A stretch of DNA of 64,000 nucleotides from Methylobacterium sp. BTF04 (GTDB lineage Bacteria; Pseudomonadota; Alphaproteobacteria; Rhizobiales; Beijerinckiaceae): NCBI RefSeq assembly GCF_010692745.1, contig NZ_JAAHTB010000007.1:1-64000 (forward strand). Direction: 5' to 3'. Below the pieces are notes generated by a model. It saw only the letters and a list, made by a program, of their open reading frames with translations, made no database searches and had not been told where the DNA came from. Within the stretch, counting starts at the first letter, position 1. Every line of letters starts with the position of its first letter. Of this stretch, positions 8,935 through 24,512 are shown piece after piece. A program made the position numbers and the translations under genes.

Positions 8935-9972
8935 ATGGCACCGGAATCCTTTGGCCGGACAGGCGGTGGCGAGACCGTCACGCGCTACACCCTCCGCAGC
9001 GCGCACCTCTTGGTCCAGATCCTCGATTACGGCGGGATCGTCGCGCGGATCGATGCACCCGATCGCACCGGCTCCCGTGCCAATGTCGTGCTCGGGGCCA
9101 GAGACCTCGCGGGATACGCGGCGAGCGATGCGCATTTCGGCGCGATCATCGGCCGGTACGCCAACCGGATCGGCCAGGGCCGGTTTGCCCTCGACGGGCA
9201 TGTCTACCAGCTCTCGCAGAACGAGGGCCGCAACAGCATGCATGGGGGCGCACGCGGTTTCGACCGGCATGTCTGGCGCGTCGAGGCCGCGGAGGATAGC
9301 CGACTCGTCCTCACCCTTCGGTCTCCGGATGGCGAGCAGGGCTTTCCCGGCACGCTCGACCTGCGCGTCACCTACAGCCTCGACGACGATACGCTGGTGA
9401 TCGACTATGCTGCCCGGACCGACGCGCCGACGATCCTCAACCTCACCAATCACAGCTACTTCAACCTCGCGGGCGAGGGAACCGGTAGCGTGCTCGACCA
9501 CCGGGTCGAGATCGACGCGGATTCCGTGCTGGTGGTGGACGAGACCCAGGTCCCTACCGGAACGCTACTCGATGTCACCGACACGCCCTTCGATTTCCGG
9601 AACCCGACGGCTCTCGGCGCGCGCATCCGCAGCCCCGACGGCCAGCTCGCTTTGGCGCATGGCTACGACCACACCTACGTCTTGCGTTCGGGCGATGGCC
9701 TGAAGCGGGTGGCACGCGCCACCGATCCGTCGAGTGGGCGGAGCCTGGAGATCGCGACGACGCAGCCCGGTCTGCAACTCTACACGGCCAACATGCTCGA
9801 TGGCACCGTGACGGGATCGGGCGGCGGCCTCTATCGCTCCGGCGATGCGGTCTGTTTCGAGGCCCAGGGCTTCCCCGACGCGCCCAACCACCCGCATTTC
9901 CCTTCCACCGTGCTCCGGCCCGGGGAGGATTTCGCGGCGCGGACCACCTATCGCTTCACGGTCGCCCCATGA
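8935..9972 (+). CDS. galM: Aldose 1-epimerase (galactose mutarotase)
   Basis: A 345-residue cytosolic enzyme that interconverts alpha and beta anomers of hexoses. Family motifs are present: [15 protein letters not shown], the catalytic His in LTNHSYFNL and the catalytic Glu in the C-terminal [15 protein letters not shown] segment. Length matches the family. Its stop overlaps the start of the next gene by 4 bases (ATGA). It lies close to the glycogen/trehalose block and could supply the correct anomer of glucose, but no direct tie is visible. Confidence 0.93.
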   Translation: MAPESFGRTGGGETVTRYTLRSAHLLVQILDYGGIVARIDAPDRTGSRANVVLGARDLAGYAASDAHFGAIIGRYANRIGQGRFALDGHVYQLSQNEGRNSMHGGARGFDRHVWRVEAAEDSRLVLTLRSPDGEQGFPGTLDLRVTYSLDDDTLVIDYAARTDAPTILNLTNHSYFNLAGEGTGSVLDHRVEIDADSVLVVDETQVPTGTLLDVTDTPFDFRNPTALGARIRSPDGQLALAHGYDHTYVLRSGDGLKRVARATDPSSGRSLEIATTQPGLQLYTANMLDGTVTGSGGGLYRSGDAVCFEAQGFPDAPNHPHFPSTVLRPGEDFAARTTYRFTVAP

Positions 9973-10289
9973 CCTTTGTGATCTTCGCGGCAGCGTCCCT
10001 CGCGGAGATCGCCGGGTGCTTCGCGTTCTGGGCGTGGCTGCGGCTCGGCCGATCGGCGTGGTGGCTGCTGCCGGGCGGCGTATCGCTCGCCCTGTTCGCG
10101 TATCTGCTGACGCGCGTCGACAGCGAAGCGGCCGGGCGTACCTATGCGGCCTATGGCGGACTCTACATCGTCGCGTCGCTGCTCTGGCTCTGGCTGGTCG
10201 AGAACCAGCGCCCCGACCGATTCGACGTGGCGGGGGCTACCCTCTGTCTCGCCGGCGCGGGCGTTATCCTGTTCGGGCCACGCACCTGA
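9969..10289 (+). CDS. YnfA family (UPF0060) small membrane protein
   Basis: A 106-residue protein with four predicted membrane helices, matching YnfA/UPF0060 along its full length (early [13 protein letters not shown], then [17 protein letters not shown], and a C-terminal [10 protein letters not shown] segment). Family members resemble small multidrug resistance (SMR) transporters; a transport role is known for some but is not shown here. It is translationally coupled to aldose 1-epimerase through an ATGA overlap. Confidence 0.92.
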   Translation: MTFVIFAAASLAEIAGCFAFWAWLRLGRSAWWLLPGGVSLALFAYLLTRVDSEAAGRTYAAYGGLYIVASLLWLWLVENQRPDRFDVAGATLCLAGAGVILFGPRT

Positions 10290-10315
10290 AAAGGCCGGCG
10301 CCCGATGCGCCGGTC
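10288..10315 (-). terminator. Hairpin terminator of glgP
   Basis: A GC-rich hairpin (core CCGGCGC at 10295-10301 and GCGCCGG at 10307-10313, extended by two further pairs) lies between the converging ynfA-like and glgP genes. Read on the minus strand it is followed by CCTTTTC, so it best serves glgP. Confidence 0.65.
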
Positions 10316-10329
10316 CGTTCCTGGGAAGA

Positions 10330-12852
<2,523 letters not shown>

Positions 12853-13329
12853 GTCTGAAATCCCCCTCCTGACCGGGACATCGCGTCAGGTCAGCCCTGG
12901 GGGCCGTCCCTGTGCGCGTCTGCCGACTCCGGTCCGTTTCGCGACGGCGTCGCCAACGTCCTGCGTGCGGTCCCATATCCATCGAGACGCGGCGGCGACC
13001 TCGGGCCCTGCAATCCCCGTCGGTTCGGTCCGTGATCGAACCGACTTCAGGATACGCGCGCCCTTGCCGTCATCCCCCGTATCGAGGCCATCTCGCCGCG
13101 ATCACCGCGCTTCGACACGATCTTAGCCGCGTTCGCAGCACGAACCTTCCACGCAATCCGCACAGCATTGAGACGGGATAACGTTGAAGTTTCACTGAAC
13201 GCGGCGAAATAGCGTCCGATATCCCGGCAAAAAACGCGCGACGACGCCCAGCGTCAGTAAAAATTAAGGATGAACATGGCCTGAATTGTGCGATGCAGCG
13301 GAACCGTTCAACAGGGTGGGGCGCTCACG
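12853..13329. other. Divergent control region between glgP and glgA
   Basis: No convincing coding sequence lies in these 477 bases. The left part is GC-rich and includes the 13,019-13,045 inverted repeat. The right part (about 13,160-13,290) is noticeably more AT-rich and is the likely site of the glgA promoter. The ribosome binding site for glgP (AGGAGGGGG) is at the left edge. I could not assign a sigma-factor promoter with confidence. Confidence 0.5.
13019..13045. repeat. 27-bp inverted repeat, possible operator
   Basis: GTCGGTTCG (13,019-13,027) and CGAACCGAC (13,037-13,045) form a perfect 9-bp inverted repeat with a 9-base spacer. It sits between the divergent glgP and glgA genes, where a regulator would act. 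The regulator is unknown. Confidence 0.45.
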
Positions 13330-14901
13330 ATGCCGACGTCGGTCATGAGCCTGCCCGCCGAGTTTTCCACCACCGCCCGACGCGGGGATGATGTGATGAG
13401 CTTGCTGGAGCGCACTGCTTCCTTCGACATGCAGGGCAGCCTGAGGCCCCGTTCGCAGCTTCAGCCCCGCATCCTGTTCGCGACGCCGGAAATGTCCGAT
13501 TTCGTAAAGACCGGCGGGCTCGGCGAAGTCGCCGGGTCGTTACCGCGTGCACTGCGGCGGCACTACGACGTCCGCGTCCTGATTCCGGGCTATCGTCAGG
13601 TGGTCGACCGGTTCGACCATATCCCGGTGGTCGCACACCTGCCTGGTCATGCCGGCATCCCGCCATGCGATCTCGGGCTGATCGAAACCGGTGACGGCCT
13701 TCAGGTCTATATCATCCTCAACGCCGAACTGTATCAGCGCGATGGTACGCCCTACGGCGATGCGCAGGGCGACTTCCACGACAACGATCTTCGTTTCGCC
13801 CGTCTGAGCCTCGCCGCCGCCGAGATCGCGCGCGGCATCGATCCGTCCTGGGCCGCCGACCTGCTGCACCTGAACGATTGGCAGGCCGCCCTGGCGCCGG
13901 CCTATCTCGCCTGGTCGGGCGTGCGGGTACCGAGCATTCTCACGGTCCACAACCTCGCCTACCAGGGGCTGTTCCCGCGCGATTCGCTCGGACGTCTCGG
14001 TGTGCCCGACACCGCGTTCCAGATGGACGGCGTCGAATTCTACGACCAGATCTCCTTCCTCAAGGCCGGCATCTTCTACGCCTCGCAGGTCACCACGGTG
14101 AGCGAGACCTATGCCCGCGAGATCATGACGCCGGAAGCCGGCTGCGGGCTCGATGGCTTGCTACGCACCCGCTCCGCGCAGGGGCGGCTCGCGGGAATCC
14201 TCAACGGGATCGACGAGAGCTGGGACCCGCGAACCGACCCACACCTCGCCACGCGGTTCGAGGCCGATGACTGGAAGGGCAAGCGCGCCAATGCCGAGAC
14301 GGTGCGGCGCCAGTTCGGCCTCGCCGTATCGCGCGGGCCGCTCTTCGCCATCGTCTCACGCCTCGTGCACCAGAAGGGGATCGACCTCAGCATCGCCGCG
14401 GCCGAGGCCATCGTGGCCGAGGGCGGCCAGCTCGTGGTGATCGGACAGGGCGAGACCCGGTTCGAGGGTGCCCTGCGCGAGCTCGCCCGCCGCCACCCGG
14501 CTTCGGTCGGCGTCCATGTCGGTTTCGAGGAGAAGGACGCCCGTCGGATGTTCGCCGGCAGCGACTTCCTGCTGATGCCGTCGCGTTTCGAGCCATGCGG
14601 CTTGGCGCAGATGTATGCGCAGCGCTTCGGCTCCCTGCCGATCGTGCACCGCACCGGCGGCCTGGCCGACACCGTGGAGGACGGCGTGACCGGCTTCACC
14701 TTTGGCGAAGCCTCCTCGCGCGGGTTCGGCGGCGCCATCCGGCGCGCCTTCGACACGTTCGGCCAGAAGAAGCGCCTCAACGCGATGCGCCGCACCGCCA
14801 TGTCGCGCTCGTTCGGCTGGGACAATGCGGCGATGAATTATTCGGCACTCTATGCCCGCGCCTTCGGCAACGGACACGCTCTGCGGGCACGCGCCGCTTA
14901 A
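13330..14901 (+). CDS. glgA: Glycogen synthase (ADP-glucose)
   Basis: A GT5 enzyme of about 523 residues that transfers glucose from ADP-glucose to the non-reducing end of glycogen; in some bacteria GlgA-type enzymes also form maltose 1-phosphate. The ADP-glucose motif FVKTGGLGEVAG (Lys60) is near the N-terminus. The C-terminal Rossmann half shows LVHQKGID and the catalytic Glu region SRFEPCGLAQMYAQRFG. Residues 1-45 are a poorly conserved extension. I chose the ATG at 13,330, after GGTGGGG; an upstream GTG at 13,288 and a later ATG at 13,345 are alternatives. It is the only forward-reading glycogen gene in the block. glgC, its usual partner, is not here. Confidence 0.94.
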   Translation: MPTSVMSLPAEFSTTARRGDDVMSLLERTASFDMQGSLRPRSQLQPRILFATPEMSDFVKTGGLGEVAGSLPRALRRHYDVRVLIPGYRQVVDRFDHIPVVAHLPGHAGIPPCDLGLIETGDGLQVYIILNAELYQRDGTPYGDAQGDFHDNDLRFARLSLAAAEIARGIDPSWAADLLHLNDWQAALAPAYLAWSGVRVPSILTVHNLAYQGLFPRDSLGRLGVPDTAFQMDGVEFYDQISFLKAGIFYASQVTTVSETYAREIMTPEAGCGLDGLLRTRSAQGRLAGILNGIDESWDPRTDPHLATRFEADDWKGKRANAETVRRQFGLAVSRGPLFAIVSRLVHQKGIDLSIAAAEAIVAEGGQLVVIGQGETRFEGALRELARRHPASVGVHVGFEEKDARRMFAGSDFLLMPSRFEPCGLAQMYAQRFGSLPIVHRTGGLADTVEDGVTGFTFGEASSRGFGGAIRRAFDTFGQKKRLNAMRRTAMSRSFGWDNAAMNYSALYARAFGNGHALRARAA

Positions 14902-15240
14902 CGCTGCTCTACGGATCGCGACGGTAGCTGCGGCTAAAATCCACGATGACGGATGCCCATCGCCCGTGGCGATTCCGGGTAGACTTGCGAACGCCGGGAA
15001 AACGGGCCGCCTGATGCTGTTCGTGCATGTTCAGGCGGGGCGCCCACTGAACACCTCGTCCTGCGGCGGCGCGTCAGCGGCCTCGAAGGAGTCCTCCAGT
15101 GCGCTCTGCGATCCTTGAAGCGCATCTCACAAGGCCTTCACCCCGCTGCGGCGCCTCAGAACCAGACTATCGCTGGAAATAGACCATCCAATCGAGCGGG
15201 CCCGTCTGGGAGCGGCCTCCCAGACGGGCCCTCGGTCAGC
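14902..15240. other. Convergent intergenic region between glgA and glgB
   Basis: These 339 bases lie between two converging genes. The only clear element is the strong hairpin at 15,198-15,231. Open frames here have poor codon use and no ribosome binding sites, and I see no gene. Confidence 0.5.
15198..15231. terminator. Strong hairpin terminator between glgA and glgB
   Basis: A perfect 15-bp stem (GGGCCCGTCTGGGAG at 15,198-15,212, CTCCCAGACGGGCCC at 15,217-15,231) with a CGGC loop sits 10 bases beyond the glgB stop. No long T tract follows, but position and strength fit transcription termination of the minus-strand operon. Confidence 0.75.
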
Positions 15241-17529
15241 TCATCCTTCGCGGACGAGGATCATCGTCGCGAGCGGCGGGATGGTGAGGGACAGCGAGTA
15301 GGGCTGGCCGTGACTCTCGATGGCCTCGGCGTGGACACCGCCCATGTTGCCGATGTTCGAACCGCCATAGCGCTCGGAATCCGAGTTCACCGCCTCGCGA
15401 TAGAAACCCGCTTCCGGAACGCCGATGCGATAGCCGTCGCGCGGGACCGCGGTGAAGTTCGCGACGACCACGGCGACCTCGCCGGCCTCCCGGCCCTTTC
15501 GGGCCCAGGCGATGACGCTGTTGTCCTGATCGTCCGCTACCAGCCACTGGAAGCCACCGGCCTCGGTGTCGCGCGTGTGAAGCGCGGGCGTCGCCGCGTA
15601 GAGATGGTTGAGATCGCGGATCAGATCCTTGACGCCCTGGTGCATTCCGTCTTCGAGGAGATGCCAGTCGAGGCTCTGATTGTGGTTCCACTCCTTCTCC
15701 TGGCCGAACTCGCAGCCCATGAAGAGCAGCTTCTTGCCGGGATGGCCCCACATGAAGCCGTAATACGCCCTCAGATTTGCGAATTTCTGCCAGCGATCGC
15801 CCGGCATCTTGCCGAGGAGCGAGCCCTTCCCGTGCACCACCTCGTCGTGGGACAGCGGCAGGATAAAGTTCTCCGAGAAGGCGTAGAGCAGGCCGAAGGT
15901 CAGGTCGTGGTGGTGGTAGCGGCGATGGATCGTCTCCTTCGAGACGAAGTTCAGGGTGTCGTGCATCCACCCCATGTTCCACTTGAAGCCGAAACCGAGG
16001 CCGCCGGTATAGGTCGGGTGCGAAACCCCCGGCCATGAGGTCGATTCCTCGGCGACCGTCAGGGTACCCGGCGCATGCGCGTAGGTCGCCTCGTTGGTCT
16101 TGCGCAGGAAATGGATCGCGTCGAGGTTCTCGTTGCCGCCGTACTGGTTGGGGATCCACTCGCCCTGGCGACGGGAATAGTCGAGGTAGAGCATCGACGC
16201 GACGGCATCCACGCGCAGACCGTCGAGGTGGTAATGCTCCAGCCAGAAGCGGGCATTGGCTGCGAGGAAGGACGACACCTCCGTACGGCCGAAATTATAG
16301 ATGTAGGTGCCCCAATCCTGGTGGAAGCCCTGGCGCGGATCGGCATGCTCGTAGAGATGCGTTCCGTCGAACTGGCCGAGGCCATGCGCGTCGAGGGGGA
16401 AGTGCCCCGGCACCCAATCCAGCATCACGCCGATACCGGCCTCATGCGCGGCATCGACGAAGGCGGCGAAGTCGTCGGGCGTGCCGAAACGGCTGGTGGG
16501 GGCGAACAGCGATACCGGCTGGTAGCCCCATGAGCCATCGAACGGGAACTCGGTGATCGGCAGCATCTCGATATGGGTGAAGCCCATATCCTTGACGTAG
16601 GGGATCAGCCGGTCGGCCAGTTCCTGATAGGTCAGGTAGCGGTTGCCCTCTTCGGCCACCCGCGCCCACGAACCGAGATGGACCTCGTAGATCGAGATCG
16701 GCACATGGCGCGGGTCCTTGGCGCCACGCCTGGCCATCCAGGCCTCATCGTGCCAAGCCGGCTCGCTGGTGCCCTGAAGAACGGAGGCCGTCTCTGGCGG
16801 CTTTTGGGCAGCAAACGCCACAGGGTCGGCCTTGAGCGGCAGGATCGTGCCGTCCGCGCCGCGTATTTCGAACTTGTAATGGGCGCCGGCGGTGAGACCG
16901 GGGACGAACAACTCCCAGATTCCGCCGCTCTGCCACAAGCGCATCGGGTGGCGACGACCATCCCAACCGTTGAAATCGCCGACGACGCTGACGCGGCGGG
17001 CGTTCGGCGCCCAGACGGCGAAACGGAAGCCCGCGATCCCGTCGACGGTGCGCGCCTGCGCCCCGAGAATGCGGTAGGTGACGTCGCTTCCGATCTCACG
17101 CAGGGCATCGATGTCGTGCTGCTGCAGCGACGAGCCGAAGCCATAGGGATCGTGGCGCGAGCGCTCGGTGCCGTCCCAGAACTCGACGGAGAGCTCATAG
17201 AGCGGGCGTCCCTCGCTCGGCACGCGGGCGACGAAGAAGCCGTCGGGGTGTTTGCGCTCGAACGGAATGCGCTTGCCGCCGACGAGCAGGTTCGCCGACT
17301 TGGCCTCGGGGAGAACCACGCGCACCTCCCAGCTTCCCGGCCCGACTTGATGCGGGCCGAGGACCGAGAACGGATCACCGTGATTTGCCGCCATGATGGC
17401 CGCGACGGCATCGGGGTGAAGGCTCACCTCCGGTGCCGTCGACCTGGCAACGGGCGGAACGTCCGTGGACCCGGAGCCTTCGGATATGCGCCCGGTCTTC
17501 CCCGCAAACGTCTCGTCGATGCCCATCAT
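15241..17529 (-). CDS. glgB: 1,4-alpha-glucan branching enzyme
   Basis: This 762-residue GH13 enzyme introduces alpha-1,6 branches into linear alpha-glucan. An N-terminal extension and CBM48 module (about residues 30-270) precede the catalytic barrel. Catalytic residues are Asp441 (LRVDAVASMLYLDYSR), Glu494 (TVAEESTSWP) and Asp562 (PLSHDEVVHGKGS). The gene starts with zero spacing after the treS::maltokinase stop and is the last gene of the minus-strand operon. This makes it the branching partner for both GlgA- and GlgE-made chains. Confidence 0.96.
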   Translation of the reverse strand: MMGIDETFAGKTGRISEGSGSTDVPPVARSTAPEVSLHPDAVAAIMAANHGDPFSVLGPHQVGPGSWEVRVVLPEAKSANLLVGGKRIPFERKHPDGFFVARVPSEGRPLYELSVEFWDGTERSRHDPYGFGSSLQQHDIDALREIGSDVTYRILGAQARTVDGIAGFRFAVWAPNARRVSVVGDFNGWDGRRHPMRLWQSGGIWELFVPGLTAGAHYKFEIRGADGTILPLKADPVAFAAQKPPETASVLQGTSEPAWHDEAWMARRGAKDPRHVPISIYEVHLGSWARVAEEGNRYLTYQELADRLIPYVKDMGFTHIEMLPITEFPFDGSWGYQPVSLFAPTSRFGTPDDFAAFVDAAHEAGIGVMLDWVPGHFPLDAHGLGQFDGTHLYEHADPRQGFHQDWGTYIYNFGRTEVSSFLAANARFWLEHYHLDGLRVDAVASMLYLDYSRRQGEWIPNQYGGNENLDAIHFLRKTNEATYAHAPGTLTVAEESTSWPGVSHPTYTGGLGFGFKWNMGWMHDTLNFVSKETIHRRYHHHDLTFGLLYAFSENFILPLSHDEVVHGKGSLLGKMPGDRWQKFANLRAYYGFMWGHPGKKLLFMGCEFGQEKEWNHNQSLDWHLLEDGMHQGVKDLIRDLNHLYAATPALHTRDTEAGGFQWLVADDQDNSVIAWARKGREAGEVAVVVANFTAVPRDGYRIGVPEAGFYREAVNSDSERYGGSNIGNMGGVHAEAIESHGQPYSLSLTIPPLATMILVREG

Positions 17530-20787
<3,258 letters not shown>

Positions 20788-20959
20788 CGCGTCGTTGCCT
20801 CATGCGTCGGTTTCAAGGGCGTGTCCGGCGCGTCGGCTGTCATCCCCAGAGAGGGGAGAACGCGCGCGCCGTCCGTGGGTGGGGTAGGCGCCGACACTGA
20901 GGCGACACCGCGACGGTTGGCCATATCCGTCGGATTTTTTGCTGACACGCGCACGCGGT

Positions 20960-23900
20960 TTACGCAACCCGGCGTGGTGCCCGCAGCCGCCATACGATGG
21001 CCGAGCGTTCCGCCGGGTCGAAGGCGATGCGGTGCGATTTCCCGCGCAGCTCGAACGTGTAGCCGAGCAGCAGGTCCTCGACCTCCACGGCACCGTCATC
21101 CGGCTGGCCGACCAGCCATAGCGGCACCTCGTAGGTGCATTCCTGCCGGTTCTTCGGATCGAGATTGACCATCACGAAGATGCAATTGTCCGCCTCCGGC
21201 GTGGTCTTGGCGTAGGCGATGATCTGGTCGTTGAAGGCGCCGGTGAAGACGACGTTCCGGAAATCCCACAGGGCTGGATTGTCCTGGCGGATCCGGTTGA
21301 GCTTGATCACGTGCTCGCGGATGTTGCCGGGCCGGTCGTAGTCCCAGGCCTTCAGCTCGTACTTTTCGGAGTTGAGATACTCTTCCTTGCCGGGATACGG
21401 TGCGGCCTCGCAGAGCTCGAAACCGTTGTAGATGCCCCAGACGCTCGACAGGGTGGCGGCGAGCGTCGCGCGCACTACGAACCCGGCCCGTCCGCTGGTC
21501 TGCAGGTAGATCGGGTTGATGTCGGGCGTGTTGGCGAAGAAATTCGGGCGGTAGTATTCGCCCATCTCACCGGCCAGTTCGGTCGAATAGGCGATGAGTT
21601 CCGCCTTGGTGTCGCGCCAGGTGAAGTAGGTATAGCTCTGCTGGTAGCCGGCCTTGGCAAGCTTCTTCATCATCTTGGGCCGGGTAAAGGCCTCGGCGAG
21701 GAAGATCACGTCGGGATAGTGGCCGTTCACCTGCGCGATCATCCATTCCCAGAACGGGATCGGCTTGGTGTGCGGATTGTCGACCCGGAAGATGCGGGCG
21801 CCCAACGCCGCCCAGCCGAGAACGATGTCGCGCAGCTCGATCCACAGCGACGGCAAGGCGCCGCTGTAGAAATGGACGTTGGAGATATCCTCGTATTTCT
21901 TCGGCGGGTTCTCGGCGAACTTCAGGGTGCCGTCGGGGCGCCACTCGAACCACTCGGGGTGGTCCTTGATCCAGGGGTGATCCGGCGAGCACTGGATCGC
22001 GAAATCGAGGGCGATCTCCATGCCATAGGCGTGACTGGCGGCCACCAGCCTGCGGAAATCGTCGAGCGTGCCGAGATCGGGATGGACCGCCTCGTGGCCA
22101 CCCTCCGCCGAACCCACCGCGTAGACCGAGCCGACATCGCCCGGCAGCGCCTTCAGGGTGTTGTTCTTGCCCTTGCGGTTGGTCTTTCCGATCGGATGGA
22201 TCGGCGTGAAGTACAGCACGTCGAAGCCGAGTTCGCGGATCTGGGGAAGACGCGCGATCACGTCGTCGAAGGTCCCGTGGCGGTTGACGTCGCCCGATTG
22301 CGAACGCGGAAAGATCTCGTACCAAGCCGAGAACCGCGCCGCGAGCCGGTCGGCGATCACCGGGACGTTGACGGGGTAGCGCGAGAGATTCACCCGTGGC
22401 GCGTAGCGGCGCACCAAGGCTGCGGTCTCCGGTGCCAGGATCAGGTCGAGTTGCGTCGCCGAACCGGTGCCCTCGGCGGCGAGCGCCGAGACGACGGCGA
22501 GAAGCCGGTCGCGGTCGCGCCCTTCCGCGAAGTCGGCCGCGCCCTGGACGAAGGCGATCCCCTCCACGGTCTCCAACTGCACGTCGACGCCGGCGTCGCG
22601 CTTCTTCAGGGTGTCGCGCATCCAGGACGAGAACGCATCGCGCCAGGCCCGGATCGTGAACTCGTAGCGGGCGTTGTGCTCGAGCGGAAATTGGCCGCCC
22701 CAGCGGTCGTTGTCGATGAACACCATCGGATCGGAGGCCCAGGCCTCCTCGCCGACAACGCGCGACAGGATTTCCGCGTCGATGATCTCGTGGCCATCGC
22801 TGAAGATGTCGGCGGTGACGCGCACGCTCTCGCCGACCACGCGCTTGACCGGCGAGCGGCCGCCATCGAGTTCCGGCATCACCGCCTCGATCACCACGCG
22901 TCCCTCGCCGCTCGGCGTTGTCAGGGCAGGGCGACGGGCCGGCTCAACGCGTGCGGCGGCCAGAATGCGCACCTCGCCCGGCACGAGATCGAGGCTGATC
23001 CCGGGATGGAAGGCGATGGGATCGACCTCGGGCGTGCGATCCTCGAAGGCGCCGAGCATCCCGCCGGTCCGGGCCAGCAACGCACCGGCATCGACGGCGA
23101 CGGAGGCCTGTGTCGGGTTGTGCAGCACTAGCGTCGCGTGGCGAGCTGAGGCGCCGTGGCCTGTATCGAAGCGAAGGAGCGCCACGAAAGCCGCGTCCGG
23201 TGCCGAGATGCGCGCTTGCGCACCCTCGACGTTGGCGGCGGAAAGTTCGACCCGCAGGGCGTTGATCGCGGCGACGTAGCCAGAGATGTCGATGCCGGTG
23301 TCGGATTCCCGCGAATCGGGCGTGGTGTCGACCACATGCAGGGCTTTCGCGTAGCCCCATTCGTAGCCGATCGGCATCAGAACGCCCGCCGAGAAGAATG
23401 CCGCGAGCGCATAGCGCGCCTTCAGGTGGCGAGCGATGGCGGCCGCATCACCATCGAGGTCCGCGGCGAGGCGGGCCATGTCGTGGTTCTCCGGGAAGGC
23501 GATGGAGGGTGCGACCACGCGCAGGCGGTCATACTGTTCCAGAGCCCATGACGCCTTGAGATCCCACCACGCGAAGCTGTTGAACAGGTAGTCGAATCCG
23601 GCGCCGGCCGTGGCCTGGGCCTCCTCGAAGGTGCAGCCCAGGGTCTCGGCGGCGAATAGGCAGTTGGGCTCGACGGCCTTGGCCGCGCCGATGAGATCGC
23701 GCCAGACCAGTGCTGGGACCTTGTAGGCCGCATCGCAGCGGAAACCGCCGACACCGAGATCCTGAAGGCGATTGATGTAGCCCGCCCAAAGCGCCGTGAG
23801 CTCATGCCGAGCGGCTTCCGAGTGATAGTCGAGTTCGGCGAGATCGCCCCAGACCGTGCGGATGCTCGGATCATCGGGGTCGACGGCGTAGGGGCTCTCG

Positions 23901-24340
23901 ATCTCGCCATCGGCGTCGCGCAGGAACAGATCGGGCCGGTCGCGGGCCAGCGCGCCATCCTTGGCGGTGTGATTGACCACGAGGTCGGTCATCACGTTGA
24001 GGCCGAGCGCCCCGGCTGCGGCGCAGAAACGACGGATCTGTTCGTCGTCCGAGGTCCCGTCAGCGTCGCGAAAGCGCGCATCGAGCCGGTCCGTGTCGGC
24101 CACCGCATAGAGGCTGCGCGAGCCGCCGGTCTGGTGAAACGGGTTCAGGTAGACCCAATCGAATCCGAGATCGGCAATGCGCGGCAGTTCCGCGGTCCAG
24201 GCCGAGACGCGGCCCACCAAGAGCGGAAACAGATTGTAGATACGCGGCCCCTCGGCGCGGGGCGCGAGGGAGGCCGGAAGCGGCACCATACCGGCTTCGG
24301 TCCGCTGAGCGGCGGTCGTTGCGAGGTTCGGTGCGTTCAT
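20960..24340 (-). CDS. glgE: GH13 domain fused to GlgE maltosyltransferase
   Basis: A 1,126-residue protein with two modules. The C-terminal module (about 478-1126) is GlgE, which transfers maltose from maltose 1-phosphate to alpha-1,4-glucan. It has the DUF3416 N-terminal domain (MPELDGGR onward) and GH13_3 catalytic residues Asp854 (FRVDNPHTKP), Glu883 (FLAEAFTRP) and Asp940 (NTPDINP). Stand-alone GlgE is about 650-700 residues. The extra N-terminal module (1 to about 450) is another GH13-like barrel with its own triad: Asp203 (FRCDAAYKVP), Glu232 (AAETLG) and Asp287 (PENHDM). Its activity is unknown. I chose the ATG preceded by GGAGAATTC; a TTG seven codons upstream is less likely. It lies 172 bases upstream of treS. 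Confidence 0.93.
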   Translation of the reverse strand: MNAPNLATTAAQRTEAGMVPLPASLAPRAEGPRIYNLFPLLVGRVSAWTAELPRIADLGFDWVYLNPFHQTGGSRSLYAVADTDRLDARFRDADGTSDDEQIRRFCAAAGALGLNVMTDLVVNHTAKDGALARDRPDLFLRDADGEIESPYAVDPDDPSIRTVWGDLAELDYHSEAARHELTALWAGYINRLQDLGVGGFRCDAAYKVPALVWRDLIGAAKAVEPNCLFAAETLGCTFEEAQATAGAGFDYLFNSFAWWDLKASWALEQYDRLRVVAPSIAFPENHDMARLAADLDGDAAAIARHLKARYALAAFFSAGVLMPIGYEWGYAKALHVVDTTPDSRESDTGIDISGYVAAINALRVELSAANVEGAQARISAPDAAFVALLRFDTGHGASARHATLVLHNPTQASVAVDAGALLARTGGMLGAFEDRTPEVDPIAFHPGISLDLVPGEVRILAAARVEPARRPALTTPSGEGRVVIEAVMPELDGGRSPVKRVVGESVRVTADIFSDGHEIIDAEILSRVVGEEAWASDPMVFIDNDRWGGQFPLEHNARYEFTIRAWRDAFSSWMRDTLKKRDAGVDVQLETVEGIAFVQGAADFAEGRDRDRLLAVVSALAAEGTGSATQLDLILAPETAALVRRYAPRVNLSRYPVNVPVIADRLAARFSAWYEIFPRSQSGDVNRHGTFDDVIARLPQIRELGFDVLYFTPIHPIGKTNRKGKNNTLKALPGDVGSVYAVGSAEGGHEAVHPDLGTLDDFRRLVAASHAYGMEIALDFAIQCSPDHPWIKDHPEWFEWRPDGTLKFAENPPKKYEDISNVHFYSGALPSLWIELRDIVLGWAALGARIFRVDNPHTKPIPFWEWMIAQVNGHYPDVIFLAEAFTRPKMMKKLAKAGYQQSYTYFTWRDTKAELIAYSTELAGEMGEYYRPNFFANTPDINPIYLQTSGRAGFVVRATLAATLSSVWGIYNGFELCEAAPYPGKEEYLNSEKYELKAWDYDRPGNIREHVIKLNRIRQDNPALWDFRNVVFTGAFNDQIIAYAKTTPEADNCIFVMVNLDPKNRQECTYEVPLWLVGQPDDGAVEVEDLLLGYTFELRGKSHRIAFDPAERSAIVWRLRAPRRVA

Positions 24341-24477
24341 GAATTCTCCATTCCGTAACAATTTTTCGCAGTCTCCCTCACCCCTCTTCGCGAGCGAATG
24401 GCCCGCTCAGGCGGGTCGGGAGAGGCGCACGCTTTTTCGAACGAGGTCATCCCCTCGTCCGGTTGCGCCGCGGCGAC

Positions 24478-24499
24478 CCTCCCTCGGATTCGAGGAAGG
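24478..24499 (-). other. Hairpin after malQ::treY
   Basis: On the minus strand CCTTCCTCG and CGAGGGAGG form a 9-bp stem with one wobble and a 4-base loop, 13 bases after the malQ::treY stop. No T tract follows, so it is either a weak attenuator or an mRNA-end stabiliser rather than a proven terminator. Confidence 0.35.
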
Positions 24500-24512
24500 A
24501 TCGTGAGCCGGT

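Noticed and set aside
13288..13329. Upstream GTG start for glgA
   Set aside because: It adds 14 residues without family support and lies before the GGTGGGG site that fits the ATG at 13,330.
21311..23131. A 606-codon forward ORF antisense to the GlgE fusion
   Set aside because: Shadow of a gene with two intact catalytic triads.
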